Shown here: one piece after another, positions 24,416 through 32,114 of the stretch | How positions within the stretch are numbered: position 1 is the first letter of the stretch | Layout: each line of letters begins with the position of its first letter | DNA from: Lachnospiraceae bacterium | GTDB taxonomy: Bacteria; Bacillota; Clostridia; Lachnospirales; Lachnospiraceae | Direction of reading: 5' to 3' | NCBI GenBank assembly: GCA_009774145.1 | Contig: VSND01000049.1 | Location: forward strand, 1-32,626 | Length of the DNA: 32,626 nucleotides | Notes under the pieces: model-generated | Seen by the model: only the letters and a program-made list of their open reading frames with translations | What the model was told of the DNA's origin: nothing | The model's database searches: none | Position numbers and translations under genes: made by a program

Positions 24416-24525
24416 GTGTTTTTTCTTGACAAAGTGGAAATGCCACGTTCCGTCTTTGTTTATCCTGCTGTTTTTCACCGTTTTCCGCAGCTCTGCAGAT
24501 CTGTCATGTCCCTTCTTTTTCCTTG

Positions 24526-24561
24526 ATTGTCACAAAATTTGTCACAGAAATTGTCACAAAA
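24526..24561. repeat. three tandem 12-bp TTGTCACA repeats
   Basis: ATTGTCACAAAA (24526-24537), TTTGTCACAGAA (24538-24549) and ATTGTCACAAAA (24550-24561) follow one another without a gap. They lie downstream of the Rpn-like gene and upstream of the ylxM promoter. The spacing of about one helical turn suits side-by-side protein binding; no function is known. The rest of 24432-24608 shows no gene. Confidence 0.75.
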
Positions 24562-24570
24562 TATGCCGGA

Positions 24571-24592
24571 GGCACCTGCGTATGCAAGTGCC
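24571..24592 (-). terminator. probable terminator of Rpn-like gene
   Basis: GGCACTTGC/GCAGGTGCC stem with one G-T pair and a 4-base loop, 17 bases beyond the stop codon. Only a short ATTTT follows, so efficiency is uncertain. Confidence 0.5.
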
Positions 24593-24608
24593 CCGAGTCA
24601 TCATACCT

Positions 24609-25490
24609 CTATTTTCTTCCAAGTGTTTTAATTTCTTCCACAGACAGCAGCGGAACATATTCATGAATTTCTTCCGCAGAAAATTTCCCTGTTTTCAGCA
24701 TTTTAAGCGCTGTTCCTGTCGATGTTTCTTTTGCTGCTTTTGTTGCTGCTTTTGTCGCTGCTTTTGTTGCTGCTTCATCTGCAATTTTACTGATTTCCGG
24801 TTCCATAATCTCCAACAATGCCTGACACATACATTCATCTCCTCTCAATTCTCCTACTACCGCCTGATTCGCTTTCACACTTACTTCCAGAACGGCATCT
24901 GCAAGTTCTCTGTCAAATTTGTGTGTAAGATTATAAATTTTATCCAGCAGTTCCTTCATTTCCTGCTTTTCCAACTGGCTGGATAATGCTTTCAGCCATG
25001 TATGATCTTCTTTTCTCAGTTCTCTTGTCACAATGATCTGTGTTGGGAAAAGAACTGCGTCCAGTATATAATAGACTCCCTTATATGGACTGGTCATTCT
25101 GATTCCATGGCTTTTAAAATACCGAAACAATCCTTCCGGACGCGTTTCTCTGACAATAGAAACCGTAATATCATCTGCCGTCCGTTCATCTACCGTCTCT
25201 CCATAGGCTTTGTACAGACTGGCATATGCCCCTGTCTTATAAAAGGTATCAATATTCAGATGATCCTGAAGGGATTTATATTCCATGATATTATATCCTT
25301 GAAATATTTTTCCTATTTCATTGGCAAGCTGAAGATTTTTATCTTTTTTAATTACCAGAAGATCAATCTCCAGAGGTCTCAGATTCAGATTATATTCTTT
25401 TTCATAAATCAATTTATCTCTGTTATCTGCCAGTTCCAGATTCATGGCAGCCACAAAACCCGGATGCCATTGTATTTCCATATCACTCAT
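24609..25490 (-). CDS. PD-(D/E)XK nuclease-family protein (Rpn-like)
   Basis: A 293-residue protein of a family common in Lachnospiraceae, distantly related to Rpn/YhgA-type recombination-promoting nucleases. The conserved N-terminal part (QWHPGFVAAMNLEL, then LEIDLLVIKKD with Asp43 and Lys48, and NIMEYKS with Glu70 and Lys72) fits a restriction-endonuclease-like active site. The C-terminal part has an Ala-Thr-Lys repeat (AATKAATKAATKAA, about 241-254), then a short EEI-rich tail. AGGAG precedes the ATG. It has its own promoter and terminator. Whether it still cuts DNA is unknown; a transposase-like origin is possible. Confidence 0.7.
   Translation of the reverse strand: MSDMEIQWHPGFVAAMNLELADNRDKLIYEKEYNLNLRPLEIDLLVIKKDKNLQLANEIGKIFQGYNIMEYKSLQDHLNIDTFYKTGAYASLYKAYGETVDERTADDITVSIVRETRPEGLFRYFKSHGIRMTSPYKGVYYILDAVLFPTQIIVTRELRKEDHTWLKALSSQLEKQEMKELLDKIYNLTHKFDRELADAVLEVSVKANQAVVGELRGDECMCQALLEIMEPEISKIADEAATKAATKAATKAAKETSTGTALKMLKTGKFSAEEIHEYVPLLSVEEIKTLGRK
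24733..24780 (-). repeat. 12-bp in-frame repeat in Rpn-like gene
   Basis: Three near-identical 12-bp units (24733-24744, 24745-24756, 24757-24768) plus a diverged fourth encode the AATK repeat of the linker. Gain or loss of units would keep the frame and change linker length by four residues. Confidence 0.7.
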
Positions 25491-25514
25491 TTGCTTTCTC
25501 CTGTCCTTATCTGC

Positions 25515-25542
25515 ATTATATCAGATTTCTGTATTTTTACAA
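25515..25542 (-). promoter_or_regulatory. promoter of Rpn-like gene
   Basis: Minus-strand TTGTAA (25537-25542), 16-base spacer, TATAAT (25515-25520), close to the ATG at 25490. Confidence 0.6.
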
Positions 25543-25558
25543 CAATATAGTCCCATTT

Positions 25559-25584
25559 CAGCTGACAGATACTCCTGTCAGCTG
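25559..25584. repeat. perfect 10-bp inverted repeat at recombinase tail
   Basis: CAGCTGACAG (25559-25568) and CTGTCAGCTG (25575-25584), 6-base loop, overlapping the stop codon of the recombinase remnant. No T-run follows, so it could be a recombination-related site as well as a terminator. Confidence 0.55.
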
Positions 25585-25688
25585 ATCCAGATTCTATTGA
25601 TCGCCTCCTCCTGTTCCTGCCTTTTATTACCACGTAAATGCGTATAAACATCTCTTGTCGTAGCCTCCGATGAATGTCCCAGCACATG
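25578..25688 (-). pseudogene. tyrosine recombinase (integrase), C-terminal remnant
   Basis: Only about the last 35 residues remain: VLGHSSEATTRDVYTHLRGN and a charged tail. LGHSS holds the conserved late His, and DVYTHL holds the nucleophile Tyr of phage/ICE integrases, so this is the genuine catalytic C-terminus. Everything upstream is replaced in frame by MATE sequence at a GTGCTGGG junction. It shows that an integrating element or prophage-type gene once lay here and was rearranged. Confidence 0.8.
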
Positions 25689-25808
25689 CCCCACAATGGC
25701 CGTGTCGAAGATGTTATAAAGGTTTTGTATCACGCTCCCCGCCAGCAGCGGCAGGGAGAATTTTAACAATGTGTTCAGGGGCTTCCCCGAAGTCATATCC
25801 AGTTCCAT
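25677..25808 (-). pseudogene. MATE-family transporter, N-terminal remnant
   Basis: The first 44 codons of a MATE efflux protein (TSGKPLNTLLKFSLPLLAG, then FDTAIVGHVLG), the standard first helix and loop. The remaining roughly 400 codons are missing; the frame runs on into the integrase tail, giving a 76-residue chimera that is unlikely to work. It starts four bases after the ECF S-component gene, so it was the last gene of that operon before the deletion. It is not a copy of the intact MATE at 26393-27730, since the sequences differ clearly. Confidence 0.8.
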
Positions 25809-25812
25809 AGGC

Positions 25813-26367
25813 TTACTGCAAATATCTTCTTACGGCAGGCCGCAGGGCGATCCCCAGCGGAACAGCCACGATAATAGATACAACGGCGTTGACGCTGGAC
25901 ACAACGGCTTTCTGTGACAGGGTAATCATAACGACCTCCAACGGCAGGCCCAAAACGAAGCGGTGTTCGATGTAGCTCTTTGAAAGATAAAGAAGCACAT
26001 AGGCAAATGCGCCCAATGCCGAACCGATAATATACCGCTTGTGTGAGCTTATCCCGGAATTTTTGTGAAATGCGAACATGCCGCAAATCCACGCCATAAG
26101 AAACTTAAAAACAAAGGTGAACGGCGCGGACGTGATGTAGGCCGGATTCGTCAGGTCAAAGAACATGGAGCCGATCCCCGCCGCAAGCCCACCCTGTACC
26201 GGCCCTAAGAGCAGGCCGGAAAGCAGGCACATAACATTTCCCATGTGCAGGCGGGTGTTGTCTATGACCGTGGGGATTGGTATTTGCAGAAACGCGGAAG
26301 CCACATAGACCGCCGCAGCCATAACGCCAACCATAGCAATTTGTTTCAGTGTGATTTTCTTTTCCAT
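25813..26367 (-). CDS. ECF transporter S component
   Basis: A 184-residue membrane protein with about six hydrophobic helices, of the vitamin-uptake ECF S-component type. It shows an AVYVASAFLQIPIPT N-terminal helix, NTRLHMGNVMCLLSGLLLGPVQGGLAAGIGS and a DLTNPAYITSAPFTFVFKFLMAW segment, which resemble the substrate-specific subunits of group II ECF systems. The energising EcfA/A'/T module is not here and would be shared. AAGGAGG precedes the ATG. The substrate is unknown. The PLP-dependent neighbours, especially the MocR regulator, make a B6 vitamer or amino acid-like compound plausible, but this is inference. Confidence 0.75.
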   Translation of the reverse strand: MEKKITLKQIAMVGVMAAAVYVASAFLQIPIPTVIDNTRLHMGNVMCLLSGLLLGPVQGGLAAGIGSMFFDLTNPAYITSAPFTFVFKFLMAWICGMFAFHKNSGISSHKRYIIGSALGAFAYVLLYLSKSYIEHRFVLGLPLEVVMITLSQKAVVSSVNAVVSIIVAVPLGIALRPAVRRYLQ

Positions 26368-26392
26368 CTTGGAACCTCCTTGTGTGTAAAAT

Positions 26393-27730
26393 TTATGCCT
26401 CCTTTAGAGCTGCCTGTTTCCTTGCAATATGCCGGAAATACAGGAAGCGGATCAGCAGACCACCCAGCCAGCCCACGGGTGCGGCAATCCAGATACCGCG
26501 ATAAGCCAATTCGGTTCCAGACAGCAGGATTGCCGTGGGAACCTGTAAAAGACAGAGGGAACCGATTGACGCAATCATGGGAACCAGTGCTTTCCCATAT
26601 CCCAGCAGCAGACCGTTCAAAATCTGCATAGCTGCAAAAATCAGATAGAATACCGATACCGTCCGCAGGTAGCCGTTCCCGATCTGGACAACGCCGGGAT
26701 CACGGTTGAACAGGGAAATAAAGAGGGACGGGAACAGGCATATGACAATGGATATGAGGATTGAGATACCCACCCCCATAGCCAGCGCCGATTTGCCGCC
26801 CCTGATTACCCGGTCAATTTTCCCGGCCCCGTAGTTCTGCGCGGTAAAGTTCGTCATGGCCTGCCCCAAATTCAGGGCGGGCATTTCCGCAAAGGAATCC
26901 ACCTTGGAGGCCGCAGCATACGCAGCCATACAATCGGTTCCAAAGCCATTGATTAGAAACTGTATGGACATAAAACCAACGCTTACAAATACCTGTTGCA
27001 GCATGGCGGGCGTTCCGATCACCAGACTTTTCTTCAACTCGTGGCGGTCAAGCTGTAAATCCCAAAGTCGGATAAACAGGTCGGGGTAACGCCGCCGCAT
27101 GTAAAGCATACAGGTAATGAATGAAAAAGCCTGCGCGGTCACGGTCGCAACCGCAGCCCCGGCCACACCCCATTTCAGGGCGGTAATGAAGAAAATATCC
27201 AGCACGATATTGATAAGCGTTGCCGCAATCAGAATATAAGTCGGTGTCTTGGAATCCCCGACGCCTCTAAGGATATTCGTCAGGGAATTGTATGCGAATG
27301 TGGGGATCACACCGATAAATATAATCTTCAAGTAAGTATCTGCTATCGTCAGCAGATTTTCAGGCACCCGGAACAGCACTAAAATCTGATAGGAAAAGCA
27401 GGCACCGGCTGCCGCTATGACAAGGGAAAGAACCGCTGAAAACAGAAAGCCGGTATCAACCACCTTTTTCACCTGCCGCATATCTCTGGCTCCAAAGTAA
27501 CGGGAGGTCAGGACGCTTGCGCCCAGAGAAATCCCCGTGGACAGCGCAATCAGCAGGAAATTGATCTGATAGCTGAATCCCACCGCCGCAAGGCTTTCTT
27601 TCCCCAAAAAGTTTCCGACAATCACGCTGTCGGCCACGTTATAAAGCTGCTGAAATAAGTTTCCTACCAGAATCGGCAGGGAAAAGTAAAAGATCGTTTT
27701 CAGCTCGCTTCCCTGTGTTAAATCTTTCAT
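26393..27730 (-). CDS. MATE-family multidrug/metabolite exporter
   Basis: A 445-residue membrane protein of about 12 helices in two halves, a sodium- or proton-coupled antiporter of the MATE family. The N-terminus (TIFYFSLPILVGNLFQQLYNVADSVIVGNFLG) and the mirrored segment in the second half are typical. The ATG at 27730 overlaps the hisC-like stop (ATGA) and is seven bases after AGGAG; an ATG two codons earlier is too close to that site. It belongs to the Lrp/aminotransferase/ECF operon, so export of the product of the two aminotransferases is conceivable; drug efflux is the alternative. Confidence 0.85.
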   Translation of the reverse strand: MKDLTQGSELKTIFYFSLPILVGNLFQQLYNVADSVIVGNFLGKESLAAVGFSYQINFLLIALSTGISLGASVLTSRYFGARDMRQVKKVVDTGFLFSAVLSLVIAAAGACFSYQILVLFRVPENLLTIADTYLKIIFIGVIPTFAYNSLTNILRGVGDSKTPTYILIAATLINIVLDIFFITALKWGVAGAAVATVTAQAFSFITCMLYMRRRYPDLFIRLWDLQLDRHELKKSLVIGTPAMLQQVFVSVGFMSIQFLINGFGTDCMAAYAAASKVDSFAEMPALNLGQAMTNFTAQNYGAGKIDRVIRGGKSALAMGVGISILISIVICLFPSLFISLFNRDPGVVQIGNGYLRTVSVFYLIFAAMQILNGLLLGYGKALVPMIASIGSLCLLQVPTAILLSGTELAYRGIWIAAPVGWLGGLLIRFLYFRHIARKQAALKEA

Positions 27731-28824
27731 TGACATTCTCCTGTGTTTCCGTGCAAGTCACCATGTTGTTGTAATATCTCTTTTAGCTTTATCAGCAGAC
27801 AGTCCATTTCCTGATCCGTTCCCACCGCAATACGGAGGTAATCGGAAATGCGCTCCGGCTTGGAAAAATGGCGCACATAAATCCCAGCGGCCCGCAGGCT
27901 TTCGTAAATCACACCGGCCTTTACAGACGGGTGCGTAACGAACAGAAAATTGCTTTTGGAATCCTGAAAGGAAAAGCCTAACTGCTTCAATTCCCGCTTT
28001 ATACGCTCTCTGGTTGCGATAATCAGGGCGTTTGTTCGCTCAAAGTATTCCCTGTCCCGGACTGCCGCCGCGCCCAGTGTTTGCGTCAGGCGGTTCATGG
28101 TATAAGAGTTAAAGGAGTTCCTGACATCGTTTAAGTAGCTGATAAGCTGCGGGCTTCCAAACGCATAGCCGACACGCAGGCCGGCAAGGGCGCGGGATTT
28201 TGAAACGGTCTGGATAATCAGCAGGTTATCGTATTTATCCAGCAGCGGGAACGCGGATATGCCGCCGAAATCAATATAAGCCTCGTCCACGATCACCACC
28301 ACGTCCTGATTGTGGCTGATAATATCCTCTATCTTCGGTAAGCCCATCAATATCCCTGTGGGGGCGTTGGGGTTAGGAAAGACTACGCCTCCGTTCTCCC
28401 GGAAATAATCACTTTTCCTGATCTGAAATTCACCGTCTAAGGGAATCTGCTCAAACGGTATCTGAAACAGCCGCGCCCACACGTCATAAAAGGAATAGGT
28501 AATATCCGGGAACAGCACAGGTTTCCCGGAATTAAAAAAGGTCAGAAATGATACGGCCAGCACATCGTCAGAGCCGACACCTACAAATATCCGGCTACGG
28601 TCAATCTGGTAGAAATCCGCAAGGGCCTCCACCAGAATATTAGAATCCGGGTCGGGATATAGCCGGAGTTCCCCTGTCTGGAATTGTTCCAGTGTTTCGG
28701 CCACACGGGGAGAGGGCGGGTAGGGATTCTCATTCGTATTCAGTTTGATGATGTCCGCCTGTTTGGGCTGTTCGCCCGGTATGTAGGGAAGCACTTGGCG
28801 GATATTCTTTTCCCACGTTTTCAT
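27727..28824 (-). CDS. HisC-like PLP-dependent aminotransferase
   Basis: A 365-residue fold-type I aminotransferase of the histidinol-phosphate aminotransferase group. Motifs: LNTNENPYPPSP (31-39), YPDPD, VFPNPNAPTG (148-157), VDEAYIDF with Asp180, and TVSKSRALAGLRVGY with the PLP Lys209. No other his genes surround it, so it may act on another amino acid phosphate or aromatic amine rather than in histidine synthesis; stand-alone HisC homologues often do so. AGGGG precedes the ATG. It follows the class I aminotransferase by 13 bases and overlaps the MATE gene by four. Confidence 0.85.
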   Translation of the reverse strand: MKTWEKNIRQVLPYIPGEQPKQADIIKLNTNENPYPPSPRVAETLEQFQTGELRLYPDPDSNILVEALADFYQIDRSRIFVGVGSDDVLAVSFLTFFNSGKPVLFPDITYSFYDVWARLFQIPFEQIPLDGEFQIRKSDYFRENGGVVFPNPNAPTGILMGLPKIEDIISHNQDVVVIVDEAYIDFGGISAFPLLDKYDNLLIIQTVSKSRALAGLRVGYAFGSPQLISYLNDVRNSFNSYTMNRLTQTLGAAAVRDREYFERTNALIIATRERIKRELKQLGFSFQDSKSNFLFVTHPSVKAGVIYESLRAAGIYVRHFSKPERISDYLRIAVGTDQEMDCLLIKLKEILQQHGDLHGNTGECQ

Positions 28825-28837
28825 AAGCAGCCCCTTT

Positions 28838-30001
28838 CTAAGTCCGGTACCGGGACAGGAACCGGAAAATCCGGTTGACGGCTTCTTTCAGGTTTTGCAG
28901 GGAAGCCGCATAGGAAATCCGTACAAAGCCCTCCCCACACTCACCAAAGGAATCGCCGGGGACAACCGCCACCTTTTCCTCTTTCAGCAGCTTCAACGCA
29001 AATTCGCCGCTGGATAAACCAAACTCCCGGATATTGGGGAACATATAAAATGCTCCCTGCGGTTCAAAACAGGGCAGGCCCAGCCTTTGCAGCTCATGGT
29101 AGAGGAATTTTCTTCTCTGGTCGTAGGATTCACGCATGGCTTCTATATCCCCGTCCCCCTGTTCCATCGCTTCGATGGCCGCATACTGGCTGATGGTAGG
29201 TGCACACATTACCGCAAACTGATGGATTTTTACCATCTGTTCGATAATCTCATGGTTTCCCAGCGCGTACCCCAGCCGCCAGCCGGTCATGGCAAAGCTC
29301 TTGGAAAAACCGTTGATAATTATGGTTCGTTGTTCCATGCCGGGCAATCCGGCGATACTACAATGCTTCACGCCATAGGTAAGCTCCCCGTATATTTCAT
29401 CGGATATAACAATCAAATCGTGTTTCTGAATGACAGGTAACAGGGCTTCCAAATCCTCCTTTTCCATCACGGCCCCGGTCGGATTGTTGGGGTATGACAG
29501 GATCAGCACCTTGCTTTTGGGTGTAACCGCCGCCTCCAACTGCTCCGGCTTCAGACGGAACCGGTTTTCCTCTGTCAAGCGGATTGGGACGGGAACGCCG
29601 TCAGCCAGCTTAATACAGGGGTAATAGGAAACAAAGCCCGGTTCCAGATAGATCACTTCGTCCCCTGCATTAAGCAGCGCCCGCAGCGCAAGGTCAATGG
29701 CCTCGCTGCCGCCAACCGTGACAATGATCTGGTTTTCAGGATTGTAAGTAAGCCCGGTTTTCCGTTTGGTGTAGCTGCTGATTGCAGCCCGAAGTTCTTG
29801 CAGCCCCGCATTGGACGTATAAAAGGTTTTGCCGGACTGCAACGCCTGTATGCCTGCCTCCCGGATATGCCACGGGGTATCAAAATCCGGTTCCCCGACG
29901 CCGAGGGAAATCACGTCGGGAATTTCGTTCGCCATATCAAAAAAGGCCCGTATGCCGGAAGATTTTAGGTTCAATACTTTTTGTGACAGCTTTTCCCTCA
30001 T
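28838..30001 (-). CDS. class I/II aminotransferase (AspC/aromatic-type)
   Basis: A 387-residue PLP-dependent aminotransferase, fold type I. It shows ISLGVGEPDFDTP (32-43), SYPNNPTGAV (169-178), SDEIYGEL with Asp201, and NGFSKSFAMTGWRLGY with the PLP Lys234. The family includes aspartate, aromatic and alanine aminotransferases, and the substrate cannot be fixed from sequence. Its ATG overlaps the Lrp stop (ATGA); pairs of Lrp-type regulator and such an aminotransferase are common in Clostridia. Confidence 0.88.
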   Translation of the reverse strand: MREKLSQKVLNLKSSGIRAFFDMANEIPDVISLGVGEPDFDTPWHIREAGIQALQSGKTFYTSNAGLQELRAAISSYTKRKTGLTYNPENQIIVTVGGSEAIDLALRALLNAGDEVIYLEPGFVSYYPCIKLADGVPVPIRLTEENRFRLKPEQLEAAVTPKSKVLILSYPNNPTGAVMEKEDLEALLPVIQKHDLIVISDEIYGELTYGVKHCSIAGLPGMEQRTIIINGFSKSFAMTGWRLGYALGNHEIIEQMVKIHQFAVMCAPTISQYAAIEAMEQGDGDIEAMRESYDQRRKFLYHELQRLGLPCFEPQGAFYMFPNIREFGLSSGEFALKLLKEEKVAVVPGDSFGECGEGFVRISYAASLQNLKEAVNRIFRFLSRYRT

Positions 30002-30492
30002 GGCGTCACCACCATTCTTTCGTCCGCCTGCTTTGCCTCAAAGCTCACGCCCAGCTCCTTATATTTTGTCAGCGTGAAATGGGTAGTGGTACTCTGGACT
30101 TCCTCAATGGAGGCCAGCTTTCCCGACACGAAAAGGGATATTTCTTTCAGTGTTTTCCCCTTTACCATGACAAGAAAATCGTAAGCCCCGGACATTAAGT
30201 ACAGCGTCACTACCTGCGGATAGGCATTGATTTTCTCTGCCAGCTTTTGATAGCCCTCGCCGCCCTGCGGCGTAACACGCAGCTCTACCAAAGCGGTCAC
30301 ATCATCATCATTGACTTTGTTCCAGTCAATCAATGTATGGTAGCCACAGATCACATGCGCTTTTTCCAGACCGGCTATTTCCCTTTGGACTTCTTCTTCC
30401 GAAATCCCCAGCATAATTGCAATTTCATGTTCTGTCAGTTTACTATTGTTCTCCAACATGTGAAGAAGCTGCTCCCTGATTACTTGTTCCAT
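29998..30492 (-). CDS. Lrp/AsnC-family transcriptional regulator
   Basis: A 164-residue regulator with an N-terminal helix-turn-helix (LTEHEIAIMLGISEEEVQREIAGLEKAHVICGY, about 18-50) and a C-terminal RAM/AsnC ligand domain (ALVELRVTPQ and YLMSGAYDFLVMVKG). Such proteins sense amino acids and often regulate their own operon. AAGGAGG precedes the ATG. It heads the accessory operon and faces the MocR-type gene across a 113-base gap. Confidence 0.85.
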   Translation of the reverse strand: MEQVIREQLLHMLENNSKLTEHEIAIMLGISEEEVQREIAGLEKAHVICGYHTLIDWNKVNDDDVTALVELRVTPQGGEGYQKLAEKINAYPQVVTLYLMSGAYDFLVMVKGKTLKEISLFVSGKLASIEEVQSTTTHFTLTKYKELGVSFEAKQADERMVVTP

Positions 30493-30527
30493 GTTCTTAC
30501 CTCCTTGCGCTGCATATAATCATAACA

Positions 30528-30536
30528 ATTATAACA
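30528..30536 (-). promoter_or_regulatory. extended -10 promoter of lrp operon
   Basis: Minus-strand TGTTATAAT (TGn plus TATAAT at 30528-30533) without a good -35 box, about 36 bases before the lrp ATG. Weak or activator-dependent use is likely. Confidence 0.5.
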
Positions 30537-30542
30537 GTAGCA

Positions 30543-30571
30543 TTGACTTTGTACGGTTTCAATAGTAGAAT
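30543..30571 (+). promoter_or_regulatory. promoter of MocR-type gene
   Basis: TTGACT (30543-30548), 17-base spacer, TAGAAT (30566-30571), 22 bases before the ribosome binding site AAGGAGG (30593-30599). Confidence 0.7.
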
Positions 30572-30605
30572 TGTATGCAAGACAATGTTTTTAAGGAGGT
30601 GCGCT

Positions 30606-32015
30606 ATGCCTGTAAACTCGTTTGAAGATTATCCGCTTACATGGAAGCCGAGCAAGGCCCTGTTAAAATTCCCGATGTATATATCCCTTTCAGAGCTTTT
30701 GGAACAGGACATTTTAAGCGGGAGGCTTCCGCCCAAAACAAAGCTGCCGCCGCAGCGGGAATTAGCGGACTTTCTGGACGTGAATTTAAGTACCATCACC
30801 CGCGCCTTTAAGCTGTGCGAAACAAAAGGCTTAATCTATGCGGCGGTGGGAAGCGGGACGTATGTTTCCCCCAATGCGGCCCTGCCGAATCCAGACACGC
30901 AGGAGGAAGCGGAGTACATAGACCTTGGCCCCATCAAGCCCTACTATCAGTTCAATTCCATTGTGGCCGATACCGCACGGGCAATCCTGCAAGGCCCGAA
31001 GTCGGAAAAGCTATTTGAGTTCAGCTTTACCTTGGGGACAGCCCACCATAAACAGGTCGCGCAGAAATGGCTTGCCGAGTTCCAGATCAACGCCGCTATG
31101 GAGGATATTATTTTAACGTCCGGTACACAAAACGCGCTGGCGATTGCGCTTCTTTCCCTGTTTCGGGCCGGAGATAAGATTGCCACTGATACCTATACTT
31201 ATTCCAATTTCATCACTCTTGCAAAGCAGCTTAATATCCAGTTGATACCGATAGAGGCCGACGGACAGGGTATGCTGCCGGACGCGCTGGAAAAGCAGAG
31301 GAAGCTGCATGAAATAAAGGGGATTTATTTAATGCCCTCCTGCACAAATCCCACGGGGATCACCATGCCGTCAGAGCGCCGGAAAGCAATCAGCCAGATT
31401 ATCAGCAGTCAGGACATGGTTCTGATTGAAGATGATACCTACGGCTTTATCGCGGACGATAAAATCCCGCCGATGGCAACCATGATCCCCGCGCACACCA
31501 TTTACCTGCACGGAATTTCAAAATCCCTGTCTGCCGGGCTGCGGATCGCTTATCTGGTGTTTCCGCACCGCTTCCAGAAAACCTTTTTGAATACGGCCAA
31601 TAACATTAACCTGAAAATCCCGCTGCTCAACGCGGAGATTGCAAGTGAGCTGATTGCAGGCGGGGCCGCGCGGGAGATCATCGACAAGAAGTGTATGCTG
31701 TCAGAGGAACGGGGCCGCCTGTATACCAGATACTTTCCAGAACAGCCGCCAACGAATCCGTACAGCTTCTTTAGGTGGCTTCCGCTCCCCGCAGGCTGCA
31801 ACGGCTACAACTTTGAAGTGCAGGCAAAAAATCACGGCGTAAAGGTATTGTGTTCAGACCGTTTTGCGGTGGGGAATACCGCCCAATTCGCCGCGATCCG
31901 GCTGGCTACCTGCTCCCCCCGGACAATGGCCGATCTGGAAAACGGTTTGCAGATTATTCAAACGCTTATAAAGGAAAATCAGACGGTGATCCAGCGGGAG
32001 GAATTTATCATTTGA
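30606..32015 (+). CDS. MocR-family regulator (GntR HTH fused to aminotransferase domain)
   Basis: A 469-residue fusion of a GntR winged helix (about 23-88: LSELLEQDILSGRLPPKTKLPPQRELADFLDVNLSTITRAF) to a fold-type I aminotransferase-like domain. The PLP Lys306 in YLHGISKSLSAGLRIAY and the Asp pair in LIEDDTYGF are kept, so it probably binds PLP as effector, as PdxR and GabR do. ATG at 30606 follows AAGGAGG. It is divergent from the Lrp/aminotransferase operon, which it may control together with Lrp. A role in PLP homeostasis or in amino-acid-derived metabolite control fits. Confidence 0.85.
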   Translation: MPVNSFEDYPLTWKPSKALLKFPMYISLSELLEQDILSGRLPPKTKLPPQRELADFLDVNLSTITRAFKLCETKGLIYAAVGSGTYVSPNAALPNPDTQEEAEYIDLGPIKPYYQFNSIVADTARAILQGPKSEKLFEFSFTLGTAHHKQVAQKWLAEFQINAAMEDIILTSGTQNALAIALLSLFRAGDKIATDTYTYSNFITLAKQLNIQLIPIEADGQGMLPDALEKQRKLHEIKGIYLMPSCTNPTGITMPSERRKAISQIISSQDMVLIEDDTYGFIADDKIPPMATMIPAHTIYLHGISKSLSAGLRIAYLVFPHRFQKTFLNTANNINLKIPLLNAEIASELIAGGAAREIIDKKCMLSEERGRLYTRYFPEQPPTNPYSFFRWLPLPAGCNGYNFEVQAKNHGVKVLCSDRFAVGNTAQFAAIRLATCSPRTMADLENGLQIIQTLIKENQTVIQREEFII

Positions 32016-32114
32016 GTTGACACGACAACAGGAATTATAAACTGTAATAAAAGTGCATATTACGTCATTCCCCGCGCATAGTATGAACTATACAATGTAA
32101 AGGGGTGAAATGAT

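Noticed and set aside
24526..24561. CRISPR array
   Set aside because: The repeats are only 12 bp and contiguous, without spacers; no cas genes are present.
24372..24986. Cysteine-rich plus-strand open frame (CRCFFCCF-like)
   Set aside because: It is the antisense of the AATK repeat in the Rpn-like gene; the cysteines are an artefact of the 12-bp repeat.
27727..28824. HisC-like gene as part of a histidine operon
   Set aside because: No other his genes are adjacent; neighbours are transport and regulatory genes.
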